Positions 16,685 through 24,977 of a stretch of DNA of 64,000 nt are shown piece after piece. Under the pieces are notes generated by a model. It saw only the letters and a list, made by a program, of their open reading frames with translations. It was not told the DNA's origin and ran no database searches. The translations under genes were made by a program, and so were the position numbers. The stretch is from Metabacillus sp. KUDC1714 (GTDB taxonomy: Bacteria; Bacillota; Bacilli; Bacillales; Bacillaceae): contig NZ_CP055263.1 in assembly GCF_014217835.1 (NCBI RefSeq), positions 4,157,501 through 4,221,500 of the forward strand, given 5' to 3'. Positions within the stretch are counted from its first letter, which is position 1. Each line of letters begins with the position of its first letter.

Positions 16685-18574
16685 GTGCGCCCAGCATGGG
16701 TGCAGTCTATAGGGTGAAAGTCCCGAACTGTGAAGGCAGAAGTAGCAGTAGCTTAACGCAAGGGTGTCTGTGGTGACGCAGAATCTGAAGGAAGCGAGCG
16801 GCAAACCTCCGGTCTGAGGAACACGAACTTCATATAAGGCTAGATACCATTGGATGAGTTTGCTTAACAAAACAAAGTCCTTTCTGCCGAAGGTGGTATA
16901 GAGTAAATGAAGCAGATAGATGGAGTGAAAGACTGTACTCTTACCTGGGGAGGTCTGACTGATAAGCCAAGCACTCTTGGTAACCTATCTAGTGATAGAT
17001 AGCTGAACAGTCAGAAGTCAGCAGAGGTCATAGTACCTTTCAAACTCGAGAATGAAAGGGAAGGACTGAACAAGTTAGGAAGGATGAGAACTAGGCGTTC
17101 ATAAGTAGTGTAGAAGCAGACAATCTCTTACGAGACTTACTTGAAGGAAGAAGTGGTGAATACACAGGGGACTTCAAGAGGGTGGAGCTACTAATGGCAC
17201 AAATAGAACATCTCATTCACGTAGAGAGGATATATCTTAATGTTAATGGAACGAATTCTATCACGAGAAAACTTACTGAACGCTCTTAAACGAGTGGAAC
17301 GTAACGGAGGCAGTCACGGTGTAGACAAGATGTCGACCCAATACCTGCGTTCGTATATTGTCGAGCACTGGGACGAATTGAGAAAGTCTCTCCAACAGGG
17401 AACCTATGAACCTCAACCCGTTCGTCGTGTCGAAATCCCGAAACCAAACGGCGGAGTTAGATTACTAGGAATCCCTACCGTGATAGACCGTTTCATTCAA
17501 CAAGCGATTACTCAAACATTAACCCCAATTTATGACCCAACATTTTCTGAAAACAGTTATGGGTTTCGTCCACAAAGGCGAGGGCATGACGCTGTACGGA
17601 AAGCGAAAAGATACATCGAAGATGGTTATAGGTGGGTAGTCGACATAGACTTAGAGAAATTCTTCGATAAAGTGAACCATGACAAACTCATGGGGCTACT
17701 GTCAAAGCGTATTGACGATAAAGTTCTACTAAATCTTGTTCGAAAATATCTCAATGTCGGGATTATGATGGGTGGCGTGGTCTCACAAAATACAGAGGGA
17801 ACTCCACAAGGAGGTCCGCTAAGTCCACTACTTTCAAATATCATTCTAGATTTGTTAGATAAAGAATTAGAGAATAGAGGGCATAAATTCGTGAGGTATG
17901 CGGATGATTGTAATATTTACGTGAAATCTAAGAAAGCTGGCTTACGAACAATTGCGGGTGTAACGTCTTTCATTGAAAAGAAGCTTAGTTTAAAGGTAAA
18001 TCGTGAGAAATCAGCCGTAGATCGACCATGGAACCGAAAATTCTTAGGCTTTAGTTTTACTAACAGAAAAGAGCCGAAAATACGTATATCCAAACAAAGT
18101 ATCAAGAGATTTAAACAGAAGGTTAGGGAAATAACGTCAAGAAAATCACCGATACCAATGGATGTAAGAATAAAGAAATTAAATCAGTATTTAGTGGGTT
18201 GGTGTGGGTATTACGCATTGGCAGATACTCCAAGTATCTTTAAAGGTTTGGAAAGTTGGATTCGAAGAAGACTGAGATTGTGTTACTGGAAACAGTGGAA
18301 ACTTCCTAAAACAAGGATAAGGAAACTTATAGGACTAGGAATTGATAAACACAAAGCATATGAATGGGGAAATAGCAGAAAGGGCTACTGGCGAATAACC
18401 AGTAGTCCAATCCTTCACCGTGCCCTCAATAACTCTTTCTGGAGAAAAGAGGGTCTCAAAAGTCTATCTGAACGATACGAAACTTTACGTCACACTTAAT
18501 TTGAACCGCCGTATACCGAACGGTACGTACGGTGGTGTGAGAGGTCGGGGGTTAGTCACCCCCTCCTACTCGAT
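16685..18574 (+). mobile_element. Group IIC intron, copy 1 (intact)
   Basis: About 1,890 bases. It starts GTGCGCCCAGC, which fits the GUGYG group II consensus; domain I-III RNA lies in 16685-17239, the ORF in domain IV (17240-18499), and domain V at about 18504-18538 (CCGCCGTATACC, a GAAC loop and GGTACGTACGG). A CGC-type triad is visible, as in class C. Domain VI is about 18540-18574, with a bulged A near CCTACTCGAT. Insertion right after an intrinsic terminator is the hallmark of group IIC. The 3' end is placed at 18574 or 18575 because the two copies diverge after CGATT. Copy 2 at 49728-51617 has the same length. Confidence 0.93.
17240..18499 (+). CDS. ltrA: Group II intron reverse transcriptase/maturase (intact)
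   Basis: A 419-residue intron-encoded protein that helps splicing and copies the intron into DNA. Reverse transcriptase blocks in order: ENSYGFRPQRRGHDAV, VVDIDLEKFFDKVNHDKL (first catalytic Asp), GTPQGGPLSPLLSNI, and FVRYADDCNIYVKS, whose YADD box holds the catalytic aspartates. A maturase X domain follows (YLVGWCGYYALADTPS to the end). There is no HNH endonuclease domain, as usual for class C. ATG 17240 is preceded by GAGAGGA. Codon use is less AT-biased than that of neighbours. Confidence 0.93.
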   Translation: MLMERILSRENLLNALKRVERNGGSHGVDKMSTQYLRSYIVEHWDELRKSLQQGTYEPQPVRRVEIPKPNGGVRLLGIPTVIDRFIQQAITQTLTPIYDPTFSENSYGFRPQRRGHDAVRKAKRYIEDGYRWVVDIDLEKFFDKVNHDKLMGLLSKRIDDKVLLNLVRKYLNVGIMMGGVVSQNTEGTPQGGPLSPLLSNIILDLLDKELENRGHKFVRYADDCNIYVKSKKAGLRTIAGVTSFIEKKLSLKVNREKSAVDRPWNRKFLGFSFTNRKEPKIRISKQSIKRFKQKVREITSRKSPIPMDVRIKKLNQYLVGWCGYYALADTPSIFKGLESWIRRRLRLCYWKQWKLPKTRIRKLIGLGIDKHKAYEWGNSRKGYWRITSSPILHRALNNSFWRKEGLKSLSERYETLRHT

Positions 18575-18590
18575 TTGCAGTGACTTTTAT

Positions 18591-19808
18591 TTAGTTATTT
18601 TCTAATCTAATCGGTGGAGTGGCATATTCAGTTCTTAAGAGCTTTGAGCGAAGCGGTTCAGGAAATATCATATTATATGTAGCTGCAGCCTTTATATCTA
18701 ACTCCAGCAAAGGATGTTGAAAGGTTGATAGCTTAGATATAATCGGAAGTTCAATCTGTTTTTTTATAGAGTTTAAATATCCCTGACCTTTTGAAGACAT
18801 ACCTAATAACCTTATATATGGTGATGTTTCGCTCTGGTCGATATAACTCATCTGTTGTTTGGTTGTTTTCGTTAATAAATGTGTGCATAACCTTTGTAGT
18901 CTAGTCCATGTATACCGTTTCGTTTTGATACGTTCCATAAAATCTTGAAAACTAACAGCAGAATGTATGTTTTTTTTGATTCTGTTTTCTAAACCTTCTT
19001 CTACTTCATAAATCGTGAGTAGATCCTCTTCACTCATGGTCATAATAGAATACTTTAGTAAGTGAAAATAATATTCCCAATTGTGTAAGAGATCTTGTTG
19101 GTCTTTGTATTTGTCCATGACTTTTACCGTTTCCTTAGGAACATAATTTGCTACCTGATCTTTGTTTGCAAATATTGCTTTTCGAATACTTGTCGCACTA
19201 GCTATGGTAGAAGAGACAAAATCTTGTTCATGGTAACCGGCTGATGACCGTTTAATTGTATAAGGTTTTATTTTCGCTTGCTGTTGATGAATTGATTTTA
19301 CATAATGAAATCCAAGGATATTGTTGGGTAAAGATAAATCTAAAATTTCATGTCCGTTAGATAAGGATTGGAATGCAAGAGTTAATGCTGTAGGGTAACT
19401 CACACCAGTTTTAATATGGTGTTGGATTAACTCCTCATATTGCTTTTTGTTATGTATAAGAAATTCATTTGCAAGAAGGAAGGAAGAAATGTCTCCAGAT
19501 TCACTACCAAAGCATAGTGATTGACATTGTAAGGCCTCTAGGATAGAAACGGAACCATTTGCAAACGTCTCCGCTTTTTGTGTAGCAAATGCATAAGGTA
19601 ATTCAACAACCAAATCTACTCCACTATGTATAGCCATTTTCGTTCTATCCCATTTTGAGACAATAGCAGGTTCTCCTCTTTGCAGAAAGTTCCCACTCAT
19701 GACAGCAATAACAATATCTGCATTTGTTTCTTTAATGGATTGTGTTAAATGATAGTAATGTCCATTATGAAAAGGATTATATTCTACGATAAGGCCTAAG
19801 GCATTCAT
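18591..19808 (-). CDS. tmcAL: tRNA(Met) cytidine acetate ligase TmcAL
   Basis: A 405-residue nucleotidyltransferase-like enzyme (YlbM in B. subtilis) that uses acetate and ATP to form N4-acetylcytidine at the wobble base of elongator tRNA-Met. The N-terminal nucleotide-binding part is clear: GLIVEYNPFHNGHYYHL with the HNGH motif, VMSGNFLQRGEPAI, and DLVVELPYAFATQKAE (residues 5-85). ATG 19808 follows a weak GGTGATC. Intron copy 1 ends 16 bases from its stop codon, so the natural gap to ylbL has been invaded; no terminator for this gene is visible on the minus strand before the intron. Confidence 0.93.
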   Translation of the reverse strand: MNALGLIVEYNPFHNGHYYHLTQSIKETNADIVIAVMSGNFLQRGEPAIVSKWDRTKMAIHSGVDLVVELPYAFATQKAETFANGSVSILEALQCQSLCFGSESGDISSFLLANEFLIHNKKQYEELIQHHIKTGVSYPTALTLAFQSLSNGHEILDLSLPNNILGFHYVKSIHQQQAKIKPYTIKRSSAGYHEQDFVSSTIASATSIRKAIFANKDQVANYVPKETVKVMDKYKDQQDLLHNWEYYFHLLKYSIMTMSEEDLLTIYEVEEGLENRIKKNIHSAVSFQDFMERIKTKRYTWTRLQRLCTHLLTKTTKQQMSYIDQSETSPYIRLLGMSSKGQGYLNSIKKQIELPIISKLSTFQHPLLELDIKAAATYNMIFPEPLRSKLLRTEYATPPIRLENN

Positions 19809-20145
19809 ATGATCACCACGTTCTAGAATTTTATATAGATGCTGATATCCATTATAGGTTAAACGATGATAACTATAAACACTTTGTATCTCATTATTTA
19901 TTAACTCTTTTTAAGCTCACTGTTGATTTTGGCACTTTGTCGATTGGTGCATAATGCATACAGCGGAAATCAACAACCAAGTTTAATAGTGCTATTTATT
20001 TTAATAAAATTGTAGAAAGAACTTGCAAAGCAGTCATAGGATGATTAAAATAAGACATGCTAAATAAGCCGTATTTGAGTGGTACAAGATATTCGTTTTG
20101 TAAAAATGCGATAATCATGTATACTTATACTGTAAAGAAAAAATA

Positions 20146-20174
20146 TTGACAAATATTATTGCGAAGGCTATAAT
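20146..20174 (+). promoter_or_regulatory. Consensus sigma-A promoter of ylbN-rpmF
   Basis: TTGACA (20146-20151), 17 bases, TATAAT (20169-20174): a perfect housekeeping promoter, giving a short leader before ylbN at 20203. It suits a ribosomal protein operon. The rest of the 394-base divergent gap (19809-20145) shows nothing I recognise. Confidence 0.93.
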
Positions 20175-20202
20175 TACCTTTGTTGCCTTGAGGTGATACA
20201 CA

Positions 20203-20721
20203 TTGAAATGGACAATTAGTCAACTAAATCAATTGCAAAGCAAGGGTTTGAAAATTGAAGAAGAAATCGATTTAAGTGAGCTTGTCACTAGTCATCAAGA
20301 CATTCGTGATATTTCTCCTGTAAGCGTTAGTGGAAGAGCCGACATTAGCTCAAGTAAAGTAACGTTCCATTTATCAATTTCAGGTTCAATGGTTCTGCCT
20401 TGTTCTCGAACATTAGTGGATGTACAATATCCATTTTCAATTGATACAACAGAAACATTTTTATTAAAACCAGCAGACTATGATACGGAAGAGGATTTTC
20501 ATCTTGCTGAGGGTGATATTGTTGATCTAACACCTATTATCAAAGAAATCCTTATATTAGAAATTCCGATCCAGGTATTCTGTGATGATGGTGCAAATGA
20601 AGAAGGAGCTGCTCCTCAATCAGGGAAAGATTGGGAAGTTATTACTGAGGAAGATCAGAATAACAAGATTGACCCTAGACTTGCTGGATTAGCAAAATTC
20701 TTCGAAAATGAAGAAAGTTAA
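20203..20721 (+). CDS. ylbN: YceD/DUF177 family protein YlbN
   Basis: A 172-residue protein of the YceD family, which almost always precedes rpmF and is linked to 23S rRNA/ribosome accumulation. Visible parts: VSGRADISSSKVTFHLSISG, LPCSRTLVDVQYPF, and the acidic C-terminal end with DPRLAGLAKFFE. In this copy a single FCDDG cysteine region remains of the family's CxxC-like segment. TTG start, set by AGGTGAT at 20191-20197. It is driven by the perfect sigma-A promoter just upstream and followed by rpmF after 77 bases. Confidence 0.9.
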   Translation: MKWTISQLNQLQSKGLKIEEEIDLSELVTSHQDIRDISPVSVSGRADISSSKVTFHLSISGSMVLPCSRTLVDVQYPFSIDTTETFLLKPADYDTEEDFHLAEGDIVDLTPIIKEILILEIPIQVFCDDGANEEGAAPQSGKDWEVITEEDQNNKIDPRLAGLAKFFENEES

Positions 20722-20798
20722 TATACTATAGCTTATAGCACAGAATGAACCGGTTTTACCGGATTCACAATGCAATGCTCTTTAAGGAGGTGGGAATA

Positions 20799-20972
20799 AT
20801 GGCTGTACCTTTTAGAAGAACTTCTAAAACAAGAAAAAGACTACGTCGTACACATTTTAAATTACAAGTACCTGGTATGGTAGAATGCCCAAGCTGCGGT
20901 GAAAGCAAACTAGCTCACCGTGTATGTAAAGCTTGTGGAACATACAAAGGAAGAGACGTTGTAAGCAAATAA
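20799..20972 (+). CDS. rpmF: 50S ribosomal protein L32
   Basis: A 57-residue protein starting [18 protein letters not shown], with a zinc ribbon: CPSC at about residues 29-32 and CKAC at about 42-45. This is therefore the zinc-binding C+ form. AAGGAGGTGGG precedes ATG 20799; the upstream in-frame extension to 20745 is not used. It lies in the conserved ylbN-rpmF pair and ends at a strong terminator. Confidence 0.97.
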   Translation: MAVPFRRTSKTRKRLRRTHFKLQVPGMVECPSCGESKLAHRVCKACGTYKGRDVVSK

Positions 20973-20990
20973 TTATTTGTTACAGCTAAT

Positions 20991-21026
20991 GAAGCGTGAG
21001 GATCAATCGATCTTCACGCTTTTATT
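20991..21026 (+). terminator. Intrinsic terminator after rpmF
   Basis: GCGTGAGGATC pairs with GATCTTCACGC (one G-U) over a short loop and is followed by TTTTATT. Confidence 0.88.
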
Positions 21027-21041
21027 ATTGTTAATGAAAAT

Positions 21042-21160
21042 TATAAAATTCTTGAACTGTGGGTATTCATAAGCCAATTTAGAATAGAAGGCAAAGTGCG
21101 CCTTCTATTCTAATTCGTCTTATTTGCCCTAGGCTGAACGAGGCGCTTGCGCTTTTGTTC
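21042..21160. repeat. Dispersed palindromic repeat, family 1, copy B (5' part shortened)
   Basis: It begins with ataaaattcttgaact as in copies E and F, lacks the CTCCAGCGCCTAG block, and retains the inner palindrome TTAGAATAGAAGGC/GCGCCTTCTATTCTAA and the tail GGCGCTTGCGCTTTTGTTC. It fills the gap between rpmF and the enoyl-CoA hydratase gene. Confidence 0.8.
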
Positions 21161-21194
21161 TTGTGAAAATCAGTAAATGGAGAGGAGGATATGT

Positions 21195-21962
21195 ATGAAT
21201 AAACTTGTGATGAATGAATATGAAGAAGGAATTATCGAACTTAAGCTTAATCGGCCTTTGAAGTATAATGCTGTAGACCTGGAAATGATGGATGAATTAA
21301 AAGCTAGTCTTAATTCTTTATATAAAAGAAACGATATAAAAGCAATGGTTATAACAGGAGAAGGAGAGAAGGCATTTTGTTCAGGTGGTGATGTAGAAGC
21401 CTTTCATCATTTGAAAACAAAGGACGAAGCCTACCATATGCTTTCGAAAATGGGGGAATTACTTTATCAAATTATGACATTTCCAATTCCAACCTTTGCC
21501 TTTATGAATGGAATTGCCTTAGGTGGCGGCTGTGAAATTGCTACAGCTTGTGACTTTCGCATCGCAAAACAAGGTATTTCACTTGGGTTTATTCAAGGTT
21601 CTTTAGCAATAACGACAGGGTGGGGAGGATCCACTATGTTACATGAAAAATTAGCATATGATAAGGCAATGACAATGCTTTTATCTGCAAGAACAATGCT
21701 TGCTGAGGAAGCGCATTCTTTAGGGTTTATCCAAAAGATTGTTTCAGATACAAATGCTCGAATCGAGGCATATCAATTTATACATGAGTCATTAGTTGAT
21801 CACCCTAATGTACTAAGAGCATATAAATCTGTAAAAGTAAATCAGTGGATCAATACTCAATTACATGTAAGAATGATGTCTGAAATCAATAGATGTGCTG
21901 AACTATGGGAGATGGAAGACCATCTTAGTGCTGCTACTTTATTTTTAAATAGAAAGAAGTAA
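21195..21962 (+). CDS. Enoyl-CoA hydratase/isomerase family protein
   Basis: A 255-residue crotonase-fold protein. The oxyanion-hole parts are present: EKAFCSGGDVEAF (residues about 60-72) and MNGIALGGGCEIATACDFRI (about 103-122), where the Glu after GGGC is one of the usual catalytic acids. The stretch TTGWGGSTMLHEKL takes the place of the second catalytic region. The family hydrates, isomerises or hydrolyses acyl-CoA esters; the substrate is unknown. ATG 21195 is six bases after AGGAGG. Not in the B. subtilis order at this place, though other bacilli appear to have it here. Confidence 0.87.
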   Translation: MNKLVMNEYEEGIIELKLNRPLKYNAVDLEMMDELKASLNSLYKRNDIKAMVITGEGEKAFCSGGDVEAFHHLKTKDEAYHMLSKMGELLYQIMTFPIPTFAFMNGIALGGGCEIATACDFRIAKQGISLGFIQGSLAITTGWGGSTMLHEKLAYDKAMTMLLSARTMLAEEAHSLGFIQKIVSDTNARIEAYQFIHESLVDHPNVLRAYKSVKVNQWINTQLHVRMMSEINRCAELWEMEDHLSAATLFLNRKK

Positions 21963-22110
21963 CTTAAATAGTTTGTTTACAAAGTGTTTTTGGTCTTGTC
22001 TTAGTCTCGCTTATCTAGAGTCTTTTTTAAAAGTAATAGATTGTATTTAGTCTATCTATTCTACTAGTTGCATATGTATAGAAAAAAAGTGACTATTGGA
22101 GGGATTATAG

Positions 22111-22725
22111 ATGACTACTACGCGTCAAGATGCTTGGACTCATGATGAAGATTTATTGTTGGCTGAGGTTGTACTAAGGCACATTCGAGAAGGTGCAACA
22201 CAGCTTGCTGCCTTTGAAGAGGTTGGTCGAAAGTTATCAAGAACCGCTGCTGCTTGTGGGTTTAGGTGGAATTCTCATGTTCGCAAACAATACAAAACAG
22301 GCATTGAGGTAGCGAAGAAACAAAGAAAAGAGCTTAGGACTGTTCCTCAACAAGAAGAGGAGCCACTTAAGGAGCCAATCGCTCAAGAAGAAAGCAAATC
22401 GCCTAGTGTACAATCTAAAAATGCAATTAAGGATCTCATCACGTTTCTCCAACAATATGAAGAAGCACCATCTATGCAAGAGATTCAACAAGAAAATAGA
22501 CAATTAACAGGTAAAATTAAGATATTAGAAGAAGAAGTGGCCAAATTACAACATGAAAAGGAATCACTCATAAATAACTTAGAAGTAATTGAAGAAGATT
22601 ACCATGCATTAATTGAAATTATGGATCGTGCAAGAAAGATGGTTATTCTTCAAGAGGATGAAAGAAATAGAAAAGTGAAATTTCAAATGGATAAAAACGG
22701 AAATTTAGAAAGAGTTGAGAAATAA
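22111..22725 (+). CDS. gerR: GerR (YlbO), RsfA-family sporulation transcription factor
   Basis: A 204-residue regulator. Residues about 5-60 form a Myb/SANT-like DNA-binding domain (RQDAWTHDEDLLLAEVVLRH, then RTAAACGFRWNSHVRKQY). The middle is proline/glutamate-rich, and residues about 125-185 are a coiled coil (ENRQLTGKIKILEEEVAKL). In B. subtilis GerR is made under sigma-E in the mother cell and represses some early sigma-E genes. TGGAGGGATTATAG precedes the ATG. It stands alone with its own terminator; I could not fix a clean sigma-E promoter in the 148 bases upstream. Confidence 0.88.
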   Translation: MTTTRQDAWTHDEDLLLAEVVLRHIREGATQLAAFEEVGRKLSRTAAACGFRWNSHVRKQYKTGIEVAKKQRKELRTVPQQEEEPLKEPIAQEESKSPSVQSKNAIKDLITFLQQYEEAPSMQEIQQENRQLTGKIKILEEEVAKLQHEKESLINNLEVIEEDYHALIEIMDRARKMVILQEDERNRKVKFQMDKNGNLERVEK

Positions 22726-22734
22726 AGGGCTAAG

Positions 22735-22771
22735 CAGGGGCTGACTCTCAAGTAGAAGTCAGCCCCTTTGT
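22735..22771 (+). terminator. Intrinsic terminator after gerR
   Basis: AGGGGCTGACT pairs perfectly with AGTCAGCCCCT across ten bases and is followed by TTTG. Confidence 0.85.
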
Positions 22772-22854
22772 CATAAAAAAGCACTTAGTATTTTGCCAAT
22801 ATATGCAATTCCGAAGCTATTTACTTGTCAGAAGCTCGCAAGCACTAGGATATA

Positions 22855-23319
22855 TTATTGTTCACTGACACCTGAAGGATACCAGACTAATGGGTTTTCT
22901 CCTTTGTCACGTTCCATTTCGTATTTAACTTGTTCAAAGTTCATTTTAGACCAAAAGTCTCCTGATTTAACTCGTGGATTTGTTTTAATAGGTAAATTAA
23001 ATGATTTTGCGTAGTCGACAAGTGCTCTTCCATAGCCTTTACCTTGGTAATTTGGTAAAACTTCCAGCTTCCATAGCTCCAAAAAGTCCTGTTGCGGGCT
23101 AAAATATTGATCGAATCTCTTGTTTACACGATAAAGACTCATTCGTGCGACTAGCTTGTCACCGTAATAAATGCCGTAGAACGGTGAGTCGCTATCATTT
23201 TCAATTATATTTGACTGCAGATCCTCAAGCATAGAAAGCTCTTGTATTCCATATTCTCTAAATTTCTTAAATTCCTCTAAGGTTTTATAATTAACTAACA
23301 ATCTTTCAACTTTTAACAT
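22855..23319 (-). CDS. ylbP: YlbP, GNAT-family acetyltransferase
   Basis: A 154-residue GNAT protein. The acetyl-CoA site is LWKLEVLPNYQGKGYGRALVDY, cut here as EVLPNYQGKGYGRAL (residues about 97-115), matching the R/QxxGxG/A motif; a typical C-terminal FWSKMNFEQVKYEMERD follows. Its substrate is unknown. ATG 23319 is chosen because AAGGGGGA lies ahead of it; the longer frame to 23427 has no ribosome site. It is convergent with gerR, as in B. subtilis. Confidence 0.87.
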   Translation of the reverse strand: MLKVERLLVNYKTLEEFKKFREYGIQELSMLEDLQSNIIENDSDSPFYGIYYGDKLVARMSLYRVNKRFDQYFSPQQDFLELWKLEVLPNYQGKGYGRALVDYAKSFNLPIKTNPRVKSGDFWSKMNFEQVKYEMERDKGENPLVWYPSGVSEQ

Positions 23320-23587
23320 AGCAAATTCCCCCTTGATGCACATCAAATTATATCGTTTTGGTAAAGAATATTTTGATTTTAATGATAATAACAATACAAT
23401 TATTATAGCATGACAAATGTTGTTCATGTAGTTTTTTAGTTAACCGCTTCCAGTAAATTAATTTACAAATGGATTCAATTGCTTTTTCTAGTGGAAAAAA
23501 GCAAAAGTGTGGTACATTCGACGTTTCATTTGATATGATTGAGCTGATAAATGTAAAACTTAGCAAAGTAAATAGTAGGTGGGAACA

Positions 23588-24478
23588 ATGGATATAGGAA
23601 TTATTGGTGCGGGTTCATTAGGCTTGCTTTATAGTTATTATCTCAGTAAGAACCATACAGTTACCCTTTATACGAATCAAAAGCAACAGGCTGATCAGAT
23701 AAATTCAAATGGTTTGTTGATGGTAAAGGATGGAATAAACACTAGGGTAATGATAAATGCTGATTCAACAAGGAATTATAAAGAAGAGCTCTTAATTGTG
23801 ACTGTAAAGCAATACGATATCGCTTCTATTATTGCAGAAATAAACAATCTTACACCAAGAACGATATTGTTCCTTCAAAACGGTATGGGGCATTTACCGT
23901 ATTTGTCAGCTCTATTAAAGCATCACATTATATTAGGTATCGTTGAACATGGTGCAATACGACTTGATGATCACACAGTCCAACATACTGGAGTAGGTAA
24001 GACAAAAATCGCTTATTATAATAGAGATAACAGTCAAAACTCATTGATTCAACAATTGCAAATCAATCAACAATCACTATTTCCGATTGAAATGGAAGAT
24101 AACTGGAGGAAGATGCTTTCTGAAAAATTGGTAGTTAACGCTACAATAAATCCATTAACATCTGTATTAAAAGTGAGAAATGGTGTATTAATCGAAAACG
24201 ATCATTTTATGAAATTGTTAAAAGTACTTTTTAATGAAGTCATACAAGTATTGGGACTGTCGAATGAAGCACTACTTTGGGAGCATGTATACAACATCTG
24301 TGAAAACACCGCACAGAATCAATCATCAATGTATAAAGATATCCAAAACGGACGTCAGACGGAAATTGATGCAATTCTAGGTTATTTAATTCAGCAAGCA
24401 ACTAACACTCAAAAACCAATTCCACACATTACATTTTTATATCATGCTATTAAAGGGATTGAGATAGGTAATGATTGA
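23588..24478 (+). CDS. panE: 2-dehydropantoate 2-reductase family protein (YlbQ/PanE)
   Basis: A 296-residue ketopantoate reductase-like enzyme that uses NADPH to reduce 2-dehydropantoate to pantoate in the vitamin B5/CoA pathway. The Rossmann GIIGAGSLGLLYSYYL start is clear, and the C-terminal half has the KLVVNATINPLTSVL helix with the expected Lys/Asn and SSMYKDIQNGRQTEIDAILG with the conserved Ser and Glu. A GTG at 23579 lies inside the AGGTGGG ribosome site, so ATG 23588 is used. It overlaps the next gene by eight bases. Confidence 0.9.
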   Translation: MDIGIIGAGSLGLLYSYYLSKNHTVTLYTNQKQQADQINSNGLLMVKDGINTRVMINADSTRNYKEELLIVTVKQYDIASIIAEINNLTPRTILFLQNGMGHLPYLSALLKHHIILGIVEHGAIRLDDHTVQHTGVGKTKIAYYNRDNSQNSLIQQLQINQQSLFPIEMEDNWRKMLSEKLVVNATINPLTSVLKVRNGVLIENDHFMKLLKVLFNEVIQVLGLSNEALLWEHVYNICENTAQNQSSMYKDIQNGRQTEIDAILGYLIQQATNTQKPIPHITFLYHAIKGIEIGND

Positions 24479-24863
24479 AATAATGAAATGGATGATCTCA
24501 TTTGCATTTGCTATACCTTTAGTTAATCTCGTTCTATTCTTTTTAATATTACGAATAGTTGTTAAGAATAAAAAGAAATCCATTTTGTTGACCTTAGACT
24601 TATCAACCCTATTCTTTATTGTATCTGTCCATTTTCATTTAATAACCATATTTGAGCAATCATTTCTAATTTATATCATTTTAGGATTATTATGTTTATC
24701 CATATTTGTTTATTATCTCGAATCCAATAGATCGAAGCCTCCTTCAATGACCATTGTTACAAAAAAGGTATGGCGGCTCTCATTTATCTTCTTTTTTATT
24801 AGTTACCTTTTTTTAACTATATACGGTATTGCAGCTGAAATTATTAAAAATGCATTTATTTAA
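24471..24863 (+). CDS. DUF3397 family membrane protein
   Basis: A 130-residue protein with four membrane segments (residues about 8-30, 40-60, 64-82, 103-125) and the family-like DLSTLFFIVSVHFHLITIF stretch in the second. Its function is unknown. It overlaps the end of panE by eight bases, so the two are coupled. It is probably in one transcript ahead of bshC, though bshC follows 114 bases later. Confidence 0.8.
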   Translation: MIEIMKWMISFAFAIPLVNLVLFFLILRIVVKNKKKSILLTLDLSTLFFIVSVHFHLITIFEQSFLIYIILGLLCLSIFVYYLESNRSKPPSMTIVTKKVWRLSFIFFFISYLFLTIYGIAAEIIKNAFI

Positions 24864-24977
24864 GTGTAAAAAAATTAGGAAATTGATGGGGATTTGTAAG
24901 CAAAGTTTTTTCGTTTCAGCAACATAAGTGCTATACTCATCCTGTTATAATATTAACCTAGAAAGGAAGTTACATAT

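Noticed and set aside
16544..16870. Minus-strand frame over the ylbL/intron border, repeated at 49695-49913
   Set aside because: It depends on the complement of the structured intron 5' RNA, and the same peptide appears at both copies only because the intron is repeated.
17240..18499. Reverse transcriptase as part of a retron, diversity-generating element or phage-defence system
   Set aside because: Group II RNA ends (GUGYG, domain V and VI) surround it, the protein has a maturase X domain, and it stands behind a terminator. No template repeat, msr/msd RNA or effector gene is near.
22793..23014. Plus-strand 73-codon frame after gerR
   Set aside because: It lies opposite the 3' end of ylbP and is explained by that gene.
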